A DNA stretch of 64,000 nt from Sphingomonas panacis. Its GTDB lineage: Bacteria; Pseudomonadota; Alphaproteobacteria; Sphingomonadales; Sphingomonadaceae. Shown one piece after another: positions 1-10,896 of the stretch. Position 1 is the first letter of the stretch. Each line of letters starts with the position of its first letter. Under the pieces are notes generated by a model. The model worked only from the letters and a program-made list of their open reading frames with translations, made no database searches and was not told the origin of the DNA. Where the stretch lies: contig NZ_CP014168.1 in assembly GCF_001717955.1 (NCBI RefSeq), forward strand, positions 4,867,501 through 4,931,500. Reading direction: 5' to 3'. Made by a program: the position numbers and the translations under genes.

Positions 1-163
1 ATTGGTAACGCCTTTCGCAGCCCGTACATAAAACAGATGAGGCGAGCGGGCTCTCATACGTCAGTGATAGCGGTGTTGCGGTCATGCCGGCAGACGCATC
101 GAACACACTATATGGTTGCATCATACGCCATGCCAGAACCGGCATAATGGTGTAGGTTCGGTT

Positions 164-1093
164 ATGGACCACGTGGACTTGAACCTTTTATCAGCTCTGG
201 ACGCACTGCTTTCTGAGGGAAGCGTGACGGGTGCGGCTCGGCGTCTCGGCCTGAGTCCTTCCGCCATGAGCCGGACGCTGGCGCGCCTGCGCTCGGCGAC
301 CGGGGACCCTCTGCTCGTGCGGGCGGGACGCGGACTTGTGGCGACACCCTACGCCGCCGAGCTCGGCGAACGCGTTCACACGCTTAGCCGGGAGGTCCTC
401 GCGGTCCTCCGCCCGCGCGTGGATCAGGTGGACATCGCTATGCTTGAGCGGACCTTCACCATTCGGGCTAGCGAAGGGTTTGTCGCAGGTCTTTCCGCCG
501 CTTTGGTCACTGCGATTGCGACGGCTGCGCCGCGTGTCCGCCTGCGGTTCGCGCCAAAACCCGAAAAGGGCGCGCGCCCGCTCCGGGAGGGGCAGATTGA
601 TCTGGAGATCGGGGTGCTCGGTCCCTTCGCGCCCGAGGTACGCACACAGGCCTTGTTTCGAGACAATTTTGTCGGCGTAGCCCGGATCGGGCATCCGCTT
701 CTTGCGGACACGAACATCACGATCGAACGATATGCGGCGTGCAATCATGTCGTTGCTTCACGGCGAGGTGAATTTAGCGGCCCCGTCGACAACGCGCTCG
801 AAGAGCTTGGGCTAAGCCGCATCGTGACGTGTGTCGTGCCGGGATTTCCCGACGCCATGAGGATCGCTCGTCAGACGGATTTGGTCGGGCTTGTGCCGCG
901 GTCGTGCTTTGGCATTGGCTTCGATAGCGACCTGGCAGACACAGTCGGACTTCAGAGCTTCGAGCTTCCGGTTCGAACGCCGGAAATCGTGATCTCGGCG
1001 ATGTGGCATCCCCGACTGGACGCCGATCCGGCGCATCGCTGGCTTCGTGAAACCGTCGTTGCGGTATGCCGGAGGGCGAACCAACACCGATGA
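164..1093 (+). CDS. LysR-family transcriptional regulator
   Basis: 309-residue DNA-binding regulator. An N-terminal winged helix-turn-helix starts at once (MDHVDLNLLSALDALLSEGS, then VTGAARRLGLSPSAMSRTLARLR), followed by an effector-binding domain of about 215 residues, the standard LysR layout and length. The reading frame is open back to 116, but the ATG at 164 places the usual M-x-x-x-D-L-N-L start of LysR proteins at residue 1, so I chose it. The HTH resembles the NodD/SyrM-type subgroup. The effector is unknown. No divergent target gene lies within the window on its left. A possible short ORF overlaps its stop codon (ATGA). Confidence 0.9.
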   Translation: MDHVDLNLLSALDALLSEGSVTGAARRLGLSPSAMSRTLARLRSATGDPLLVRAGRGLVATPYAAELGERVHTLSREVLAVLRPRVDQVDIAMLERTFTIRASEGFVAGLSAALVTAIATAAPRVRLRFAPKPEKGARPLREGQIDLEIGVLGPFAPEVRTQALFRDNFVGVARIGHPLLADTNITIERYAACNHVVASRRGEFSGPVDNALEELGLSRIVTCVVPGFPDAMRIARQTDLVGLVPRSCFGIGFDSDLADTVGLQSFELPVRTPEIVISAMWHPRLDADPAHRWLRETVVAVCRRANQHR

Positions 1094-1284
1094 CGATCGC
1101 CGATACCGAGGCGCGCCACGAGACCGCTTGGACTGCAGCTATGATTGCCCCGCATCCAGAGGCACGAGTTCCAAAGCTCGGCGCCTTGAAGAAAGGACTT
1201 GCACAAAGCGCTCAGGTTCGGCGCAGCGCTGACCGCAATCTCTCTTGCGCGGCGCCAATCGCTGCGGTTGTCGACGTACCCTAG
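1090..1284 (+). CDS. Possible 64-residue ORF coupled to the LysR gene
   Basis: The ATG overlaps the LysR stop codon (ATGA), which is the usual geometry for translational coupling, and opens a 64-codon frame beginning MTIADTEARHETAW. No domain, signal peptide or membrane segment is visible, and the codon use is not convincingly different from random GC-rich DNA. It may be the truncated start of a gene once co-transcribed with the regulator, or simply a spurious frame. Confidence 0.2.
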   Translation: MTIADTEARHETAWTAAMIAPHPEARVPKLGALKKGLAQSAQVRRSADRNLSCAAPIAAVVDVP

Positions 1285-1367
1285 GCTATCGGCCAGCTCA
1301 AATTAGTTTTGTCAGGCACTTACGTCGTATTCTGGCGTAGTCTCGCCCCCCTCTGGAGGGGTAAAAA

Positions 1368-2924
<1,557 letters not shown>

Positions 2925-2981
2925 GGCGAGCCGATACCGGCTCGTGCCGCTTCGCGCCAGCCTGTGCCGTGCCCAGATGGA

Positions 2982-3037
2982 CTGTAACAAAAAACCATTT
3001 CACATATCTGACGCATATGTGTCATCATTCTGTAACA
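2982..3037. promoter_or_regulatory. Repeat-rich divergent control region of guaA and the next gene
   Basis: The spacer between guaA and the small exported protein gene contains CTGTAACA twice in direct orientation (2982-2989 and 3030-3037), flanking an inverted repeat CACATAT-N7-ATATGTG (3001-3021). The symmetry and position suggest a regulator site acting on one or both genes, but I do not recognise the regulator. The spacing of the direct repeats (48 bp) is too wide for a standard PhoB box. Confidence 0.35.
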
Positions 3038-3071
3038 TCGCAAAAACGCGATGATATGGAAGGATGATCTC

Positions 3072-3386
3072 ATGGCTAAAATGATTGCTCTCGCATTGCT
3101 TGTCGCCGCGCCGCTGTCGGCGGTTCCGGCAGTGGCCGCCCCCGCCAATCCCAGCGTCTCGACGTTGGAAGCTGTTACCCTCGTGAATCCGAACGATGGC
3201 GGCACCGCGATCGAACTCGCACAGGCCTATCTGCGCGCCGACCGCCCCGGCGAGGCGATGAACCACTATCGTCGCGCGCTCGCGCTCGACAATGTCATGC
3301 TGGAAACGCGCTTCGGCGACGCGATCTGGTCGCATACCGTCGCACGGCAAGCGCTCAAGACCGTGACCGCGGTCTCGTCGCGTTGA
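3072..3386 (+). CDS. Small exported protein with one TPR-like repeat
   Basis: 104 residues. An N-terminal signal peptide (MAKMIALALLVAAPLSAVPA, likely cleavage after AVAA) predicts export to the periplasm. The mature part contains one tetratricopeptide-like helix pair (AIELAQAYLRADRPGEAMNHYRRALALD, about residues 47-74). The upstream ATG at 3051 would put charged residues before the signal peptide; ATG 3072 is preceded by GGAAGGA and is preferred. No partner gene is evident; it stands alone between guaA and the convergent peptidase gene. Function unknown. Confidence 0.75.
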   Translation: MAKMIALALLVAAPLSAVPAVAAPANPSVSTLEAVTLVNPNDGGTAIELAQAYLRADRPGEAMNHYRRALALDNVMLETRFGDAIWSHTVARQALKTVTAVSSR

Positions 3387-3422
3387 CCTATCGGCAGGGG
3401 CGCCATGGCGCCCCTGCTCGTT

Positions 3423-5567
3423 CTATTCGACCGGCTTGATCGCCAGCCCGGTCCACTTCGCCGCGAATGCCCATACGTCGGCGGTTTCCGCGATCACCTT
3501 GTCTGTCGGTTTGCCGCTGCCGTGTCCGGCGCGAGTCTCGATGCGGATGAGATGCGGCTTCGGCCCGATATCCGCCGCCTGCAACGCCGCCGCATATTTG
3601 AAGCTGTGCCCTGGCACGACGCGATCGTCGGTGTCGGCGGTCTCCGCGAGGATCGCGGGATACGCACGGCCACCCTTGATGTTGTGATAGGGTGAATACG
3701 CATAAAGCGCGCGAAAATCGGCTTCCTTCGAGGGGTAGCCGTAATCGTCGACCCAGTAGCGCCCCGCCGTGAACCGATCGAAGCGCAGCATATCCATCAC
3801 GCCGACCGCCGGCATCGCCGCCGCGAACAGATCGGGCCGCTGGTTGGTGACCGCGCCGACCAGCAGGCCGCCATTCGATCCGCCCTGAATGGCGAGACCG
3901 TCCTTCGACGTGATCCCTTGCGCCTTGAGATACTCGCCGGCCGCGATGAAATCGTCGAACACGTTCTGCTTGTTGGCGAGCCGACCGCCATCATGCCACG
4001 CCTTGCCATATTCGCCGCCGCCACGAATGTTGGCGACCGCGAGCACCCCGCCCTGCTCCAGCCACGCGATCCGCGTTGCCGAGAAGGCCGGCGTCACCGA
4101 GATGTTGAACCCGCCATAGGCATAGAGCAATGTCGGCGCCGGCCCCGCCACGTCCTTGCGGCGCACGACGAACATCGGCACCCTGGTGCCATCCTTCGAG
4201 GCGTAGAAGCGCTGCTCGACGGCGTAAGCGGCAGGATCGAACGCGACCTTGGGCTGTGCCCATATGGTCGATGTGTCGGTCTTCACGTCGTAGCGGTAAA
4301 TCGTTGTCGGCGTGGCGAAGCTGGTGAAGGCGTAGAAGGCCTCACTGTCGCCTTGCGTGCCGCTGCCACCCACCACGGCGCCGATGCCCGGCAACGCGAC
4401 CTTGCCCGTGGGCGTACCGTCTAGGCCGTAGCGGCGCACTTCGGATTTCACGTCTACCAGATAGTCGGCGACGATCTTGCCGCCGAGGATCGACGCGCTC
4501 TCCAGCACCGCACCACCCTTGTCTTCGGGCACGACCTCGTGGATCGGGACTTCCGCCGACCGCGCGAAGAGGTTGGTCGAGACGATGCGCAACCGCGGCG
4601 CGTCCTTGTTGGTCGACCAGTAGAAATTACCGCCCTGATTGCCGACCAGCGTCCACTCGTTTTCCAGCCCCTTGAAGATCGTGCGCGGGGTCGGCTTGGG
4701 CGCGGTCAGGTCGATAACGGTGATCTCGTAGCGATTGTCAGTGCCTTCGGTGGTGGTGATGACCAGCCACTTGCCGTCCTCGGTCAGTTGCGCGCCGTGG
4801 CCGCGCTTGGGATGATCGGGCGTCTCGTAGATCAGCCGGTCGCTCGTCTGCGGGGTGCCGAGCGCGTGGAAATAGACCTTCTGGTTCTCGTTGAGCGCCT
4901 GGAATTTCTCGCCAGAGGGTGGCGCCGGAAAGCGCGAATAATAGAAGCCTGAGCCATCCTTGGCCCAGGCAAGCCCGGAAAACTTCACCCACTCGATCGT
5001 ATCGGGCAGCAACGTGCCGTTGGCGACATCGAGGATCCTGAGCGTGCGCCAGTCGGTGCCGCCATCCTGCACGCCGTAGAGCAATTTGCCGCCATCCTCG
5101 GACGGCACCCATTCGGACAGCGCGGTCGCGCCGTCCTTCGACCATGTGTTCGGATCGATCAGCACGCGGCCGGTGCCCGTCAGGCTGTCGCGGACGAACA
5201 GCACCGCCTGGTTCTGCAAACCGGCATTATGGGTGTAGAAGTAGCGCCCGCCCTTCTTCACCGGCACGCCGAACCGCTCGTAATCGAGCAACGTCTTGAG
5301 CCGCGCGGCGAGTAGGTCGCGGCCGGGCAGCGTGGCGAGATAGGCGCTGGTGGTCGCGGTCTGCGCATCGACCCATGCCTTCACCTTCGCGTCGGTGCGG
5401 ACATCGTTCTCGAGCCAGCGATACGGATCGGAAACTTTCACGCCGAATTGCTCATCGACCTGATCGACGCGGGGGGTGGCGGGATAGGTCATGGTCGGGG
5501 CCTTGCTGGTCTGGGCGAGAGCGGGGGCGGAAAGAACAAGCGCGATCAATGGCATGGCGCGACGCAT
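3423..5567 (-). CDS. Exported prolyl oligopeptidase family serine peptidase (S9A)
   Basis: 714 residues. A signal peptide (MRRAMPLIALVLSAPALAQ) directs it to the periplasm or beyond. An N-terminal beta-propeller (about residues 60-440) precedes the C-terminal alpha/beta-hydrolase domain. The catalytic triad is visible: Ser at about 564 in GGSNGG, Asp at about 648 in TDDRVVPGHS, and His at about 682 in AGHGSGKP. The family cleaves short peptides after proline. The more upstream start at 5600 would add a non-signal tail and overlap the ribosomal-operon terminator, so ATG 5567 is chosen. It reads in the same direction as the ribosomal cluster but lies beyond its terminator, so it should have its own promoter. 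Confidence 0.93.
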   Translation of the reverse strand: MRRAMPLIALVLSAPALAQTSKAPTMTYPATPRVDQVDEQFGVKVSDPYRWLENDVRTDAKVKAWVDAQTATTSAYLATLPGRDLLAARLKTLLDYERFGVPVKKGGRYFYTHNAGLQNQAVLFVRDSLTGTGRVLIDPNTWSKDGATALSEWVPSEDGGKLLYGVQDGGTDWRTLRILDVANGTLLPDTIEWVKFSGLAWAKDGSGFYYSRFPAPPSGEKFQALNENQKVYFHALGTPQTSDRLIYETPDHPKRGHGAQLTEDGKWLVITTTEGTDNRYEITVIDLTAPKPTPRTIFKGLENEWTLVGNQGGNFYWSTNKDAPRLRIVSTNLFARSAEVPIHEVVPEDKGGAVLESASILGGKIVADYLVDVKSEVRRYGLDGTPTGKVALPGIGAVVGGSGTQGDSEAFYAFTSFATPTTIYRYDVKTDTSTIWAQPKVAFDPAAYAVEQRFYASKDGTRVPMFVVRRKDVAGPAPTLLYAYGGFNISVTPAFSATRIAWLEQGGVLAVANIRGGGEYGKAWHDGGRLANKQNVFDDFIAAGEYLKAQGITSKDGLAIQGGSNGGLLVGAVTNQRPDLFAAAMPAVGVMDMLRFDRFTAGRYWVDDYGYPSKEADFRALYAYSPYHNIKGGRAYPAILAETADTDDRVVPGHSFKYAAALQAADIGPKPHLIRIETRAGHGSGKPTDKVIAETADVWAFAAKWTGLAIKPVE

Positions 5568-5580
5568 TCTCACCTCCCGA

Positions 5581-5622
5581 AACGAAAAAAGGAGCCGCAC
5601 CGTAGCAGGTGCGACTCCTTTC
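5581..5622 (-). terminator. Intrinsic terminator of the ribosomal alpha operon
   Basis: Reading leftwards from rplQ, the transcript forms GGAGTCGCACC-N6-GGTGCGGCTCC followed by TTTTTT, a near-perfect 11-bp stem with a U-tract. It lies 91 bp past the rplQ stop and just before the peptidase gene start. Confidence 0.9.
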
Positions 5623-5640
5623 TCAACCTGGTCTCAATCC

Positions 5641-5711
5641 GTTCATGTCGAGCGCCGTCGAGATACAAGGCACAAAGCCTGCCCCTCGACTTCGCTCGCG
5701 GCGAACGGAAA
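5641..5711. repeat. Dispersed GTTCG...CTTCGCTCG palindromic repeat pair
   Basis: Two imperfect, oppositely oriented copies of the short element whose core is TCTCGACTTCGCTCG / CGAGCGCCGTCGAGA and which ends in a GTTC/GAAC box (5641-5664 and 5692-5710). The same family recurs three times at 56.15-56.28 kb. Non-coding, REP-like. Confidence 0.55.
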
Positions 5712-5712
5712 A

Positions 5713-6132
5713 TTACGCGGCCTCGTAATCCTCGTCCGACATCACCGGACCCGAATCCTGGCCCTTGGCCGACACGTCGCGATCGACGAACTCGATGATC
5801 GCCATCGGCGACGCGTCCGAGGCGCGGATGCCGGCCTTGACGATGCGGGTGTAGCCGCCGTTGCGCGAGGCGTAGCGATCGGCCAGCACGTCAAACAGCT
5901 TCACCAACTGCGCGTCGTCGAGGAGCCGGGCGTGCGCGAGACGGCGGTTCGAAAGACCACCCTTCTTGGCGAGCGTGATGAGCTTCTCGACGTAGGGACG
6001 CAGTTCCTTCGCCTTGGCGACGGTGGTGGTGATCTGCTCATGCTTGATGAGCGCTGCCGACATGTTGCGGAACAGCGCGATGCGGTGGGCCGAGGTCCGC
6101 TGAAGCTTACGGCCGCCTACACGATGACGCAT
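5713..6132 (-). CDS. rplQ: 50S ribosomal protein L17
   Basis: 139 residues. Large-subunit protein near the exit tunnel. It opens with [20 protein letters not shown], the signature L17 N-terminus, and has a short acidic C-terminal tail (SDEDYEAA). It is the last gene of the alpha operon, 213 bp downstream of rpoA, with a terminator directly after it. The rpoA-rplQ gap contains a palindromic repeat. Confidence 0.98.
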   Translation of the reverse strand: MRHRVGGRKLQRTSAHRIALFRNMSAALIKHEQITTTVAKAKELRPYVEKLITLAKKGGLSNRRLAHARLLDDAQLVKLFDVLADRYASRNGGYTRIVKAGIRASDASPMAIIEFVDRDVSAKGQDSGPVMSDEDYEAA

Positions 6133-6210
6133 TGGTATATCCTTTTCGTTCGTTAAGGGGCCGTGTGAGGTACCCCAGAGCAGGCCAGGACGGTGCGCTG
6201 GCCGATATCC

Positions 6211-6234
6211 GTCGCCCCGGCGAAGGCCGGGGCC
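6211..6234. repeat. GCCCCGGCGAAGGCCGGGGC palindrome
   Basis: A strong inverted repeat between rpoA and rplQ. The same sequence in opposite orientation forms the hairpin between trhO and proS (29824-29851). It is a dispersed extragenic palindrome and would form an RNA hairpin inside the alpha-operon message. Confidence 0.6.
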
Positions 6235-6345
6235 GCTGTGTAACTTGGCCCGCCGCGGCGAAGCCGCGTCGCCCGACGATGCTTTTCGGCACCGCCAGCC
6301 GGGCTGATGTCGTCTCCGGGTTAGCTTGCGCTAACCCGGTGCGAC

Positions 6346-7410
6346 TTAGCCCATGATTTCCTGCTCGAGCTTCTTCGCCATCTCTTCGATGTTCTCGGGC
6401 GGCCAGCCGGGGATTTCCATACCGAGACGGAGACCCATCGACGAAAGCACTTCCTTGATCTCGTTGAGCGACTTGCGGCCGAAGTTCGGCGTGCGCAGCA
6501 TCTCGGCTTCGGTCTTCTGGACCAGATCGCCGATGTAGATGATGTTGTCGTTCTTGAGGCAGTTGGCCGAACGGACCGACAGTTCGAGCTCGTCGACCTT
6601 CTTGAGCAGGTAGCGGTTGATCTGCTGGGTATCGCCCGAAACCTCGCTGGTCGCAGCCGGGGCCGCAACGCCGGTCGGTGCCGAACGGGTCATCGCCGAA
6701 TCGTCGAAGTGGACGAACAGCGCCAACTGGTCCTGCAGAATGCGCCCGGCATAGCCGACCGCGTCCTCGGGAGTGACGGTGCCGTCGGTCTCCACCGTCA
6801 GCGTGAGCTTGTCGTAATCGAGTTCCTGCCCAACGCGGGTGTTCTCGACCTTGTACGACACCTGACGCACCGGCGAATACAATGCGTCAACCGGGATCAG
6901 CCCGATCGGCGCATCCGCCGGACGGTTTGCGACCGCCGCGACATAGCCCTTACCGACATCGGCGGTGAGTTCCATGTTGAGCGTCGCGCCGTCGTCGAGA
7001 TGGCACAGCACGAGCTTGGGGTTCATCACCTCGATGTCGCCCGTAACCGCGATGTCGCCCGCCGTGACGGTCGTCGGACCGGTCGCCGAGAGCTGGAGGC
7101 GCTTCGGCCCCTCACCCTGCATGCGAAGCGCGATCTGCTTCACGTTGAGGACGATGTCGGTCACGTCCTCGCGCACGCCGGCGAGCGAGGAGAATTCGTG
7201 CAGGACGTTCTCGATCTTGATCGAGGTGACGGCGGCACCCTGGAGCGACGACAGCAGCACGCGACGCAGCGCGTTGCCGAGCGTCAGGCCGAAGCCACGC
7301 TCGAGCGGTTCGGCAACAAAGGTCGCCTTGCGCTTGGCATCGCCGCCCGGCTTCACTTCGAGGCCGTTGGGCTTCTTCAATTCCTGCCAGTTCTTAGCAT
7401 TGACGGACAC
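6346..7410 (-). CDS. rpoA: RNA polymerase alpha subunit
   Basis: 354 residues. Assembly platform of RNA polymerase. The N-terminal domain (about 1-235) includes [20 protein letters not shown]. After a linker enriched in Ala and Thr, the C-terminal DNA- and activator-contacting domain has [14 protein letters not shown] and [17 protein letters not shown], the helix-hairpin-helix that binds UP elements. The length is slightly above the E. coli protein because of the linker and tail. It lies between rpsK and rplQ in the alpha operon. Confidence 0.98.
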   Translation of the reverse strand: MSVNAKNWQELKKPNGLEVKPGGDAKRKATFVAEPLERGFGLTLGNALRRVLLSSLQGAAVTSIKIENVLHEFSSLAGVREDVTDIVLNVKQIALRMQGEGPKRLQLSATGPTTVTAGDIAVTGDIEVMNPKLVLCHLDDGATLNMELTADVGKGYVAAVANRPADAPIGLIPVDALYSPVRQVSYKVENTRVGQELDYDKLTLTVETDGTVTPEDAVGYAGRILQDQLALFVHFDDSAMTRSAPTGVAAPAATSEVSGDTQQINRYLLKKVDELELSVRSANCLKNDNIIYIGDLVQKTEAEMLRTPNFGRKSLNEIKEVLSSMGLRLGMEIPGWPPENIEEMAKKLEQEIMG

Positions 7411-7510
7411 GGGCTTCCCCTTGGTTTTGGGCGGGAGCAGGAGGGCAACTCCGGCCTTGGGCGAATCGTCCGCGACCGGCGGCGATCAACCGCGCACGGA
7501 CGAGACGAAT

Positions 7511-7900
7511 TCAGACGCGGCGGCGCTTCGAGGGGCGAACGCCGTTGTGCGGGATCGAGGTGACGTCCCGGATCGAGGTGATCTGGAAGCCGACCGCCTG
7601 AAGTGCGCGCAGAGCCGATTCGCGGCCCGAGCCGGGGCCCTTGACCTCAACCTCGAGCGTGCGGACGCCGTGCTCGGCGGCCTTCTTGCCAGCGTCTTCG
7701 GCTGCGACCTGCGCCGCATACGGAGTCGACTTGCGGCTGCCCTTGAAGCCCATCATGCCTGCCGACGACCACGAAATCGCGTTGCCCTGGGCATCGGTGA
7801 TCGTGATCATGGTGTTATTGAAGCTGGCGTTCACATGGGCCACGCCCGACGTGATGTTCTTCCGCTCGCGGCGCTTGATGCGCTGTGGTTCGCGTGCCAT
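7511..7900 (-). CDS. rpsK: 30S ribosomal protein S11
   Basis: 129 residues. Platform protein of the small subunit near the E-site mRNA. Diagnostic stretches are [22 protein letters not shown] and the basic C-terminus [19 protein letters not shown]. Full length. Preceded by rpsM (99 bp) and followed by rpoA (100 bp). Confidence 0.98.
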   Translation of the reverse strand: MAREPQRIKRRERKNITSGVAHVNASFNNTMITITDAQGNAISWSSAGMMGFKGSRKSTPYAAQVAAEDAGKKAAEHGVRTLEVEVKGPGSGRESALRALQAVGFQITSIRDVTSIPHNGVRPSKRRRV

Positions 7901-7999
7901 TTTTTCGTCCTATTCCTATATCCTGAGACGGAAGGCGGCGGGCGGTAGCGCCCGGCGCGCCTCCGGCGGAGAAAAAGCTCAATCAGTCCCCCGGACTGA

Positions 8000-8368
8000 T
8001 TACTTCTTCTTGCCCGCGATCGGCTTCGCCTTGCCCTTGCGGGTGCGCGCATTGGTATGCGTGCGCTGGCCGCGAACCGGCAGGCCCTTGCGGTGACGCA
8101 GGCCGCGGTAGCAGGCGAGGTCCATCAGACGCTTGATGTTCATCGCGGTCTGACGGCGCAGATCGCCCTCGACCGTGAGATCGGCGTCGATCGTCTCGCG
8201 GATCTGCAGCACTTCCGAATCGGTGAGATCCTGAACGCGGCGCTCCGGCGCGATGCCCAGCTTGGCGGTGATTTGCTGTGCCTTGGTATTGCCGATACCG
8301 TGGATATAAGTGAGCGCGATCACCACGCGCTTGTTGGTCGGGATGTTGACGCCCGCGATACGTGCCAT
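8000..8368 (-). CDS. rpsM: 30S ribosomal protein S13
   Basis: 122 residues. Head protein contacting the P-site tRNA and the B1 intersubunit bridges. [19 protein letters not shown] is the standard start; the frame runs open to 8536, but those extra residues do not resemble S13. The basic C-terminal tail ([19 protein letters not shown]) reaches the P site. It is the first gene of the alpha block here: instead of adk, its upstream neighbour is a two-component system reading in the same direction, so rpsM either has its own promoter in the 183-bp gap or depends on read-through. Confidence 0.97.
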   Translation of the reverse strand: MARIAGVNIPTNKRVVIALTYIHGIGNTKAQQITAKLGIAPERRVQDLTDSEVLQIRETIDADLTVEGDLRRQTAMNIKRLMDLACYRGLRHRKGLPVRGQRTHTNARTRKGKAKPIAGKKK

Positions 8369-8551
8369 GAAATCTGTTCTCCTGCTCCACAGGGCCTGCA
8401 TGGCTGCATACCCCATCTCAACGCGTTGCCTATTCCAACACGCACGATTGCGGCGCGCGCCATGAGCGCCGCCGTAGCCGGTGTGTCGGAGAGAAGCGCA
8501 CGTAAGGACTCGGCCCCGTGCTGTCAAGCGGATCAAGGCGGCTCGCCGTCG

Positions 8552-9940
8552 CTATAGCGGCACGACGATCGCGACGATCAGCCCCGGTGCATTGTCACCC
8601 AGTTCCAGCCGCCCGCCATGCAGCCGCGCGACCGCCTCGACCAGCGCCATCCCCAGCCCCGCGCCGGGCGTGGTACGCGCACGATCGAGCCTCCCGAAAC
8701 GGCGTAGCGCCTGCGCACGATCGGCCTCGGCGATGCCCGGGCCGCGATCCTCGACCTGGAAACGCAGCCAGCCCTCGTCCGGTATCAGCCGCAGCGTCAC
8801 CGCGCCACCCGCCCCCGCATGCCGCAAGGCGTTGTCGATCAGATTGGTGATCGCTTGCGTCATCAGTTCGCGGTGAAGGATCACGCGCGCGCCGTCGCCT
8901 TCGATCACGGTGGTGAACGCCATGCCCGCATCCTCCACCACCGGCGCGTACAGTTCGGCGATCTCCTCGACCAGCGCCGCCGGATCGACGCTGGTGAAGC
9001 GGTCGCGCGAGAGCGACTCGGCACGGCTGATCTCGATCAGCGTGGTCAGCATCCGCATCACCAGATCGGTCTCGACGAGGAGGCCGCTCATTGCCGCCTC
9101 GCGCTGCTCGGGATCGCCGTGGAGCACCGCCGCCTCGGCCTTGCTACGTAACCGCGCCAGCGGTGAGCGCAGATCATGTGCGAAACCATCGGTGACGACG
9201 CGCAATTCCGTCATCAGGCGCTCGAGCTTGTCGAGCATCGCGTTGAGCCGTGAGGCGAGCCGGTCGAAAGCGTCCTGGCCGCCAGCCAGACCCTGCACCC
9301 GGCGGGTCAAGTCGCCGGCGGCGACGCCCTCGATCACATCGGACACTTCATTGAGGCGGTGGCCGACATAGCGAGTCACCGCCAGCCCGACCAGGATGCC
9401 AAGCGCGAGCGACAGCAACGTCGCCGCCACCATCGCCTGTTCGATGCCGCGCTGCTCCTGCTCCCAATCGTCGAGCAAGCGTCCGCTGATGAGGAAATCC
9501 CCCCCGACCCGCCGTACCGCATAGCCGGCCTCGCGCTCCGACCACGGCCGGGCGCCGCCGAGCTTACCGATGCGGAACGTGGTGGGTTCGGGCGCGCCGG
9601 CCAGTGTGATATCCTGTGGGCCAACGCCGATCCGCCGCACGCCCCCGCCATCGACGACGGCGAGGATCAGCGACATATCCCCCGGCGCGCGCGCTTCGGT
9701 GATCGCCCGCGACAGAGCGGGCATCCCACCCGAGCGCCACACCGAGACAAGCGCGTCCGACTGTTCGATCGTATCGCGGCGCAACGCATCGATCGCATCG
9801 TCATGTATCTGCCGCCACACGAACGCGACGAGCACGAGGTTCGAGATCAGCGCCAGCGCGATCGCCAACAGCGCGATCCGCGCCGTGACGGTGAGGCGAA
9901 AGGGGCGTCTAGCCGTCGGCAGAGAGACGGTATCCGGCAC
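8552..9940 (-). CDS. Two-component sensor histidine kinase
   Basis: 462 residues, inner membrane. TM1 (IALLAIALALISNLVLVAFV) is followed by a periplasmic sensor loop of about 140 residues, TM2 (AATLLSLALGILVGLAV), HAMP (ending GVAAGDLTRRV), a HisKA domain with the phospho-acceptor His in FAHDLRSPL, and HATPase_c with N box NLIDNALRH, G1 DRGPGI and G2 GLGMALVE. No ATG fits well; GTG at 9940 overlaps the response-regulator gene by 32 bp, indicating coupled translation. The sensor loop shows no named domain, so the stimulus is unknown. It lies between adk and rpsM inside the ribosomal supercluster. Confidence 0.92.
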   Translation of the reverse strand: MPDTVSLPTARRPFRLTVTARIALLAIALALISNLVLVAFVWRQIHDDAIDALRRDTIEQSDALVSVWRSGGMPALSRAITEARAPGDMSLILAVVDGGGVRRIGVGPQDITLAGAPEPTTFRIGKLGGARPWSEREAGYAVRRVGGDFLISGRLLDDWEQEQRGIEQAMVAATLLSLALGILVGLAVTRYVGHRLNEVSDVIEGVAAGDLTRRVQGLAGGQDAFDRLASRLNAMLDKLERLMTELRVVTDGFAHDLRSPLARLRSKAEAAVLHGDPEQREAAMSGLLVETDLVMRMLTTLIEISRAESLSRDRFTSVDPAALVEEIAELYAPVVEDAGMAFTTVIEGDGARVILHRELMTQAITNLIDNALRHAGAGGAVTLRLIPDEGWLRFQVEDRGPGIAEADRAQALRRFGRLDRARTTPGAGLGMALVEAVARLHGGRLELGDNAPGLIVAIVVPL

Positions 9941-10613
9941 CGCGCACGGTATGCAGGATCGGCGCGCGGAAGCCATCCTCGATCTTCCGCCGCAGCCGCC
10001 CGATATGGACATCGACCACATTCGAGCCCGGATCGAAATGGTAGTTCCAGATCTTCTCCAGCATCATCGTGCGCGTCACCACCTGCCCGGCGTGCCGCGC
10101 AAGATATTCGAGCAGGTTGAACTCGCGCGCGCCGAGCGGGATCGAGCGGCCCTCACGCGTAACCGTGCGGGCGAGCAGATCGATCTCGAGATCGCCGACG
10201 CTGAGCTTGGTAACCTGGTTCTTCGACACCGCCAGATCGACCCGGCGCAGCAGTGCTTCGATCCGGGCGAACAGTTCGGCGAACGAGAACGGCTTGCAGA
10301 GATAATCGTCGGCGCCGGCCTTCAGTCCGTCGATCCGGTCATCAACCGTGGCGAGCGCGGAGAGCATCAGCACCGGCGTGCGAATACCCGCGGCGCGGAT
10401 CGCACCGATCATCGCGAGACCGTCGAGCCCCGGCAGCATGCGATCGGCGATGACAAGATCGAAGATGCCCTCACTGGCGAGGAACAGGCCGTCGCGGCCA
10501 TCCACCGCGGTCTCTATCGAGAACCCGGCCTCGCCCAGGCCCTTGGCCAGATAGGCGGCGGTGCCGGCGTCATCTTCGACGATCAGGATCTTACGGGTCA
10601 TGGGCTGCGACAT
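9909..10613 (-). CDS. OmpR/PhoB-family response regulator
   Basis: 234 residues. The receiver domain (about 5-120) has the acidic pair in VEDD, phospho-acceptor Asp in VIADRMLPGLDG, Thr/Ser in LMLSA and Lys in CKPFSF. The C-terminal winged helix (about 135-232) has LGAREFNLLEYLARHAGQVV and VVDVHIGRLRRKI. It is phosphorylated by the overlapping kinase encoded just downstream. ATG 10613 (MSQPMTRK) and ATG 10601 (MTRKILIVE) are both possible. The upstream frame to 10856 is not homologous. The family is CusR/QseB-like, but targets cannot be assigned. Confidence 0.92.
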   Translation of the reverse strand: MSQPMTRKILIVEDDAGTAAYLAKGLGEAGFSIETAVDGRDGLFLASEGIFDLVIADRMLPGLDGLAMIGAIRAAGIRTPVLMLSALATVDDRIDGLKAGADDYLCKPFSFAELFARIEALLRRVDLAVSKNQVTKLSVGDLEIDLLARTVTREGRSIPLGAREFNLLEYLARHAGQVVTRTMMLEKIWNYHFDPGSNVVDVHIGRLRRKIEDGFRAPILHTVRGAGYRLSADG

Positions 10614-10646
10614 TCCGGACGGGCCCTTTAGCCTAGAACGGATTGA

Positions 10647-10676
10647 GGCCGGCGGAAAGTGAACCTTCCGCCGGCC
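10647..10676. promoter_or_regulatory. Strong hairpin upstream of the response regulator
   Basis: GGCCGGCGGAA-N8-TTCCGCCGGCC is an 11-bp perfect inverted repeat located 33 bp before the regulator start, in the 283-bp spacer to the divergent methyltransferase-like gene. No U-tract follows on either strand, so it is not a standard terminator. It could be a leader structure or a protein-binding site. The rest of the spacer shows nothing I can name. Confidence 0.4.
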
Positions 10677-10896
10677 AACGGCGCCCCCGGGAGTGCGGAC
10701 GCCGATCTCGGAAATATATGGGCCAAAGCACATCGGCCATGTCCGCCTCTTAGCGATCGCCCTCCCCCGATTCGGTGAAGGGCGGATGACGAACCTGTCA
10801 TGTGGGCGATGCTGCCGGATCGGATCAAGAACCGTCGGACAGAGCGCCCCGGCCACTGTACCCGCATGTGATAACAGCCAGGGGAGGAAGCTTGCG

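Noticed and set aside
1348-1361. CCCCTC-GAGGGG hairpin as guaA terminator
   Set aside because: The T-rich tract lies before the hairpin on the guaA strand, not after it, and the stem has almost no loop.
2982-3037. PhoB box upstream of guaA
   Set aside because: The CTGTAACA repeats are 48 bp apart; PhoB boxes need 11-bp spacing of repeat starts.
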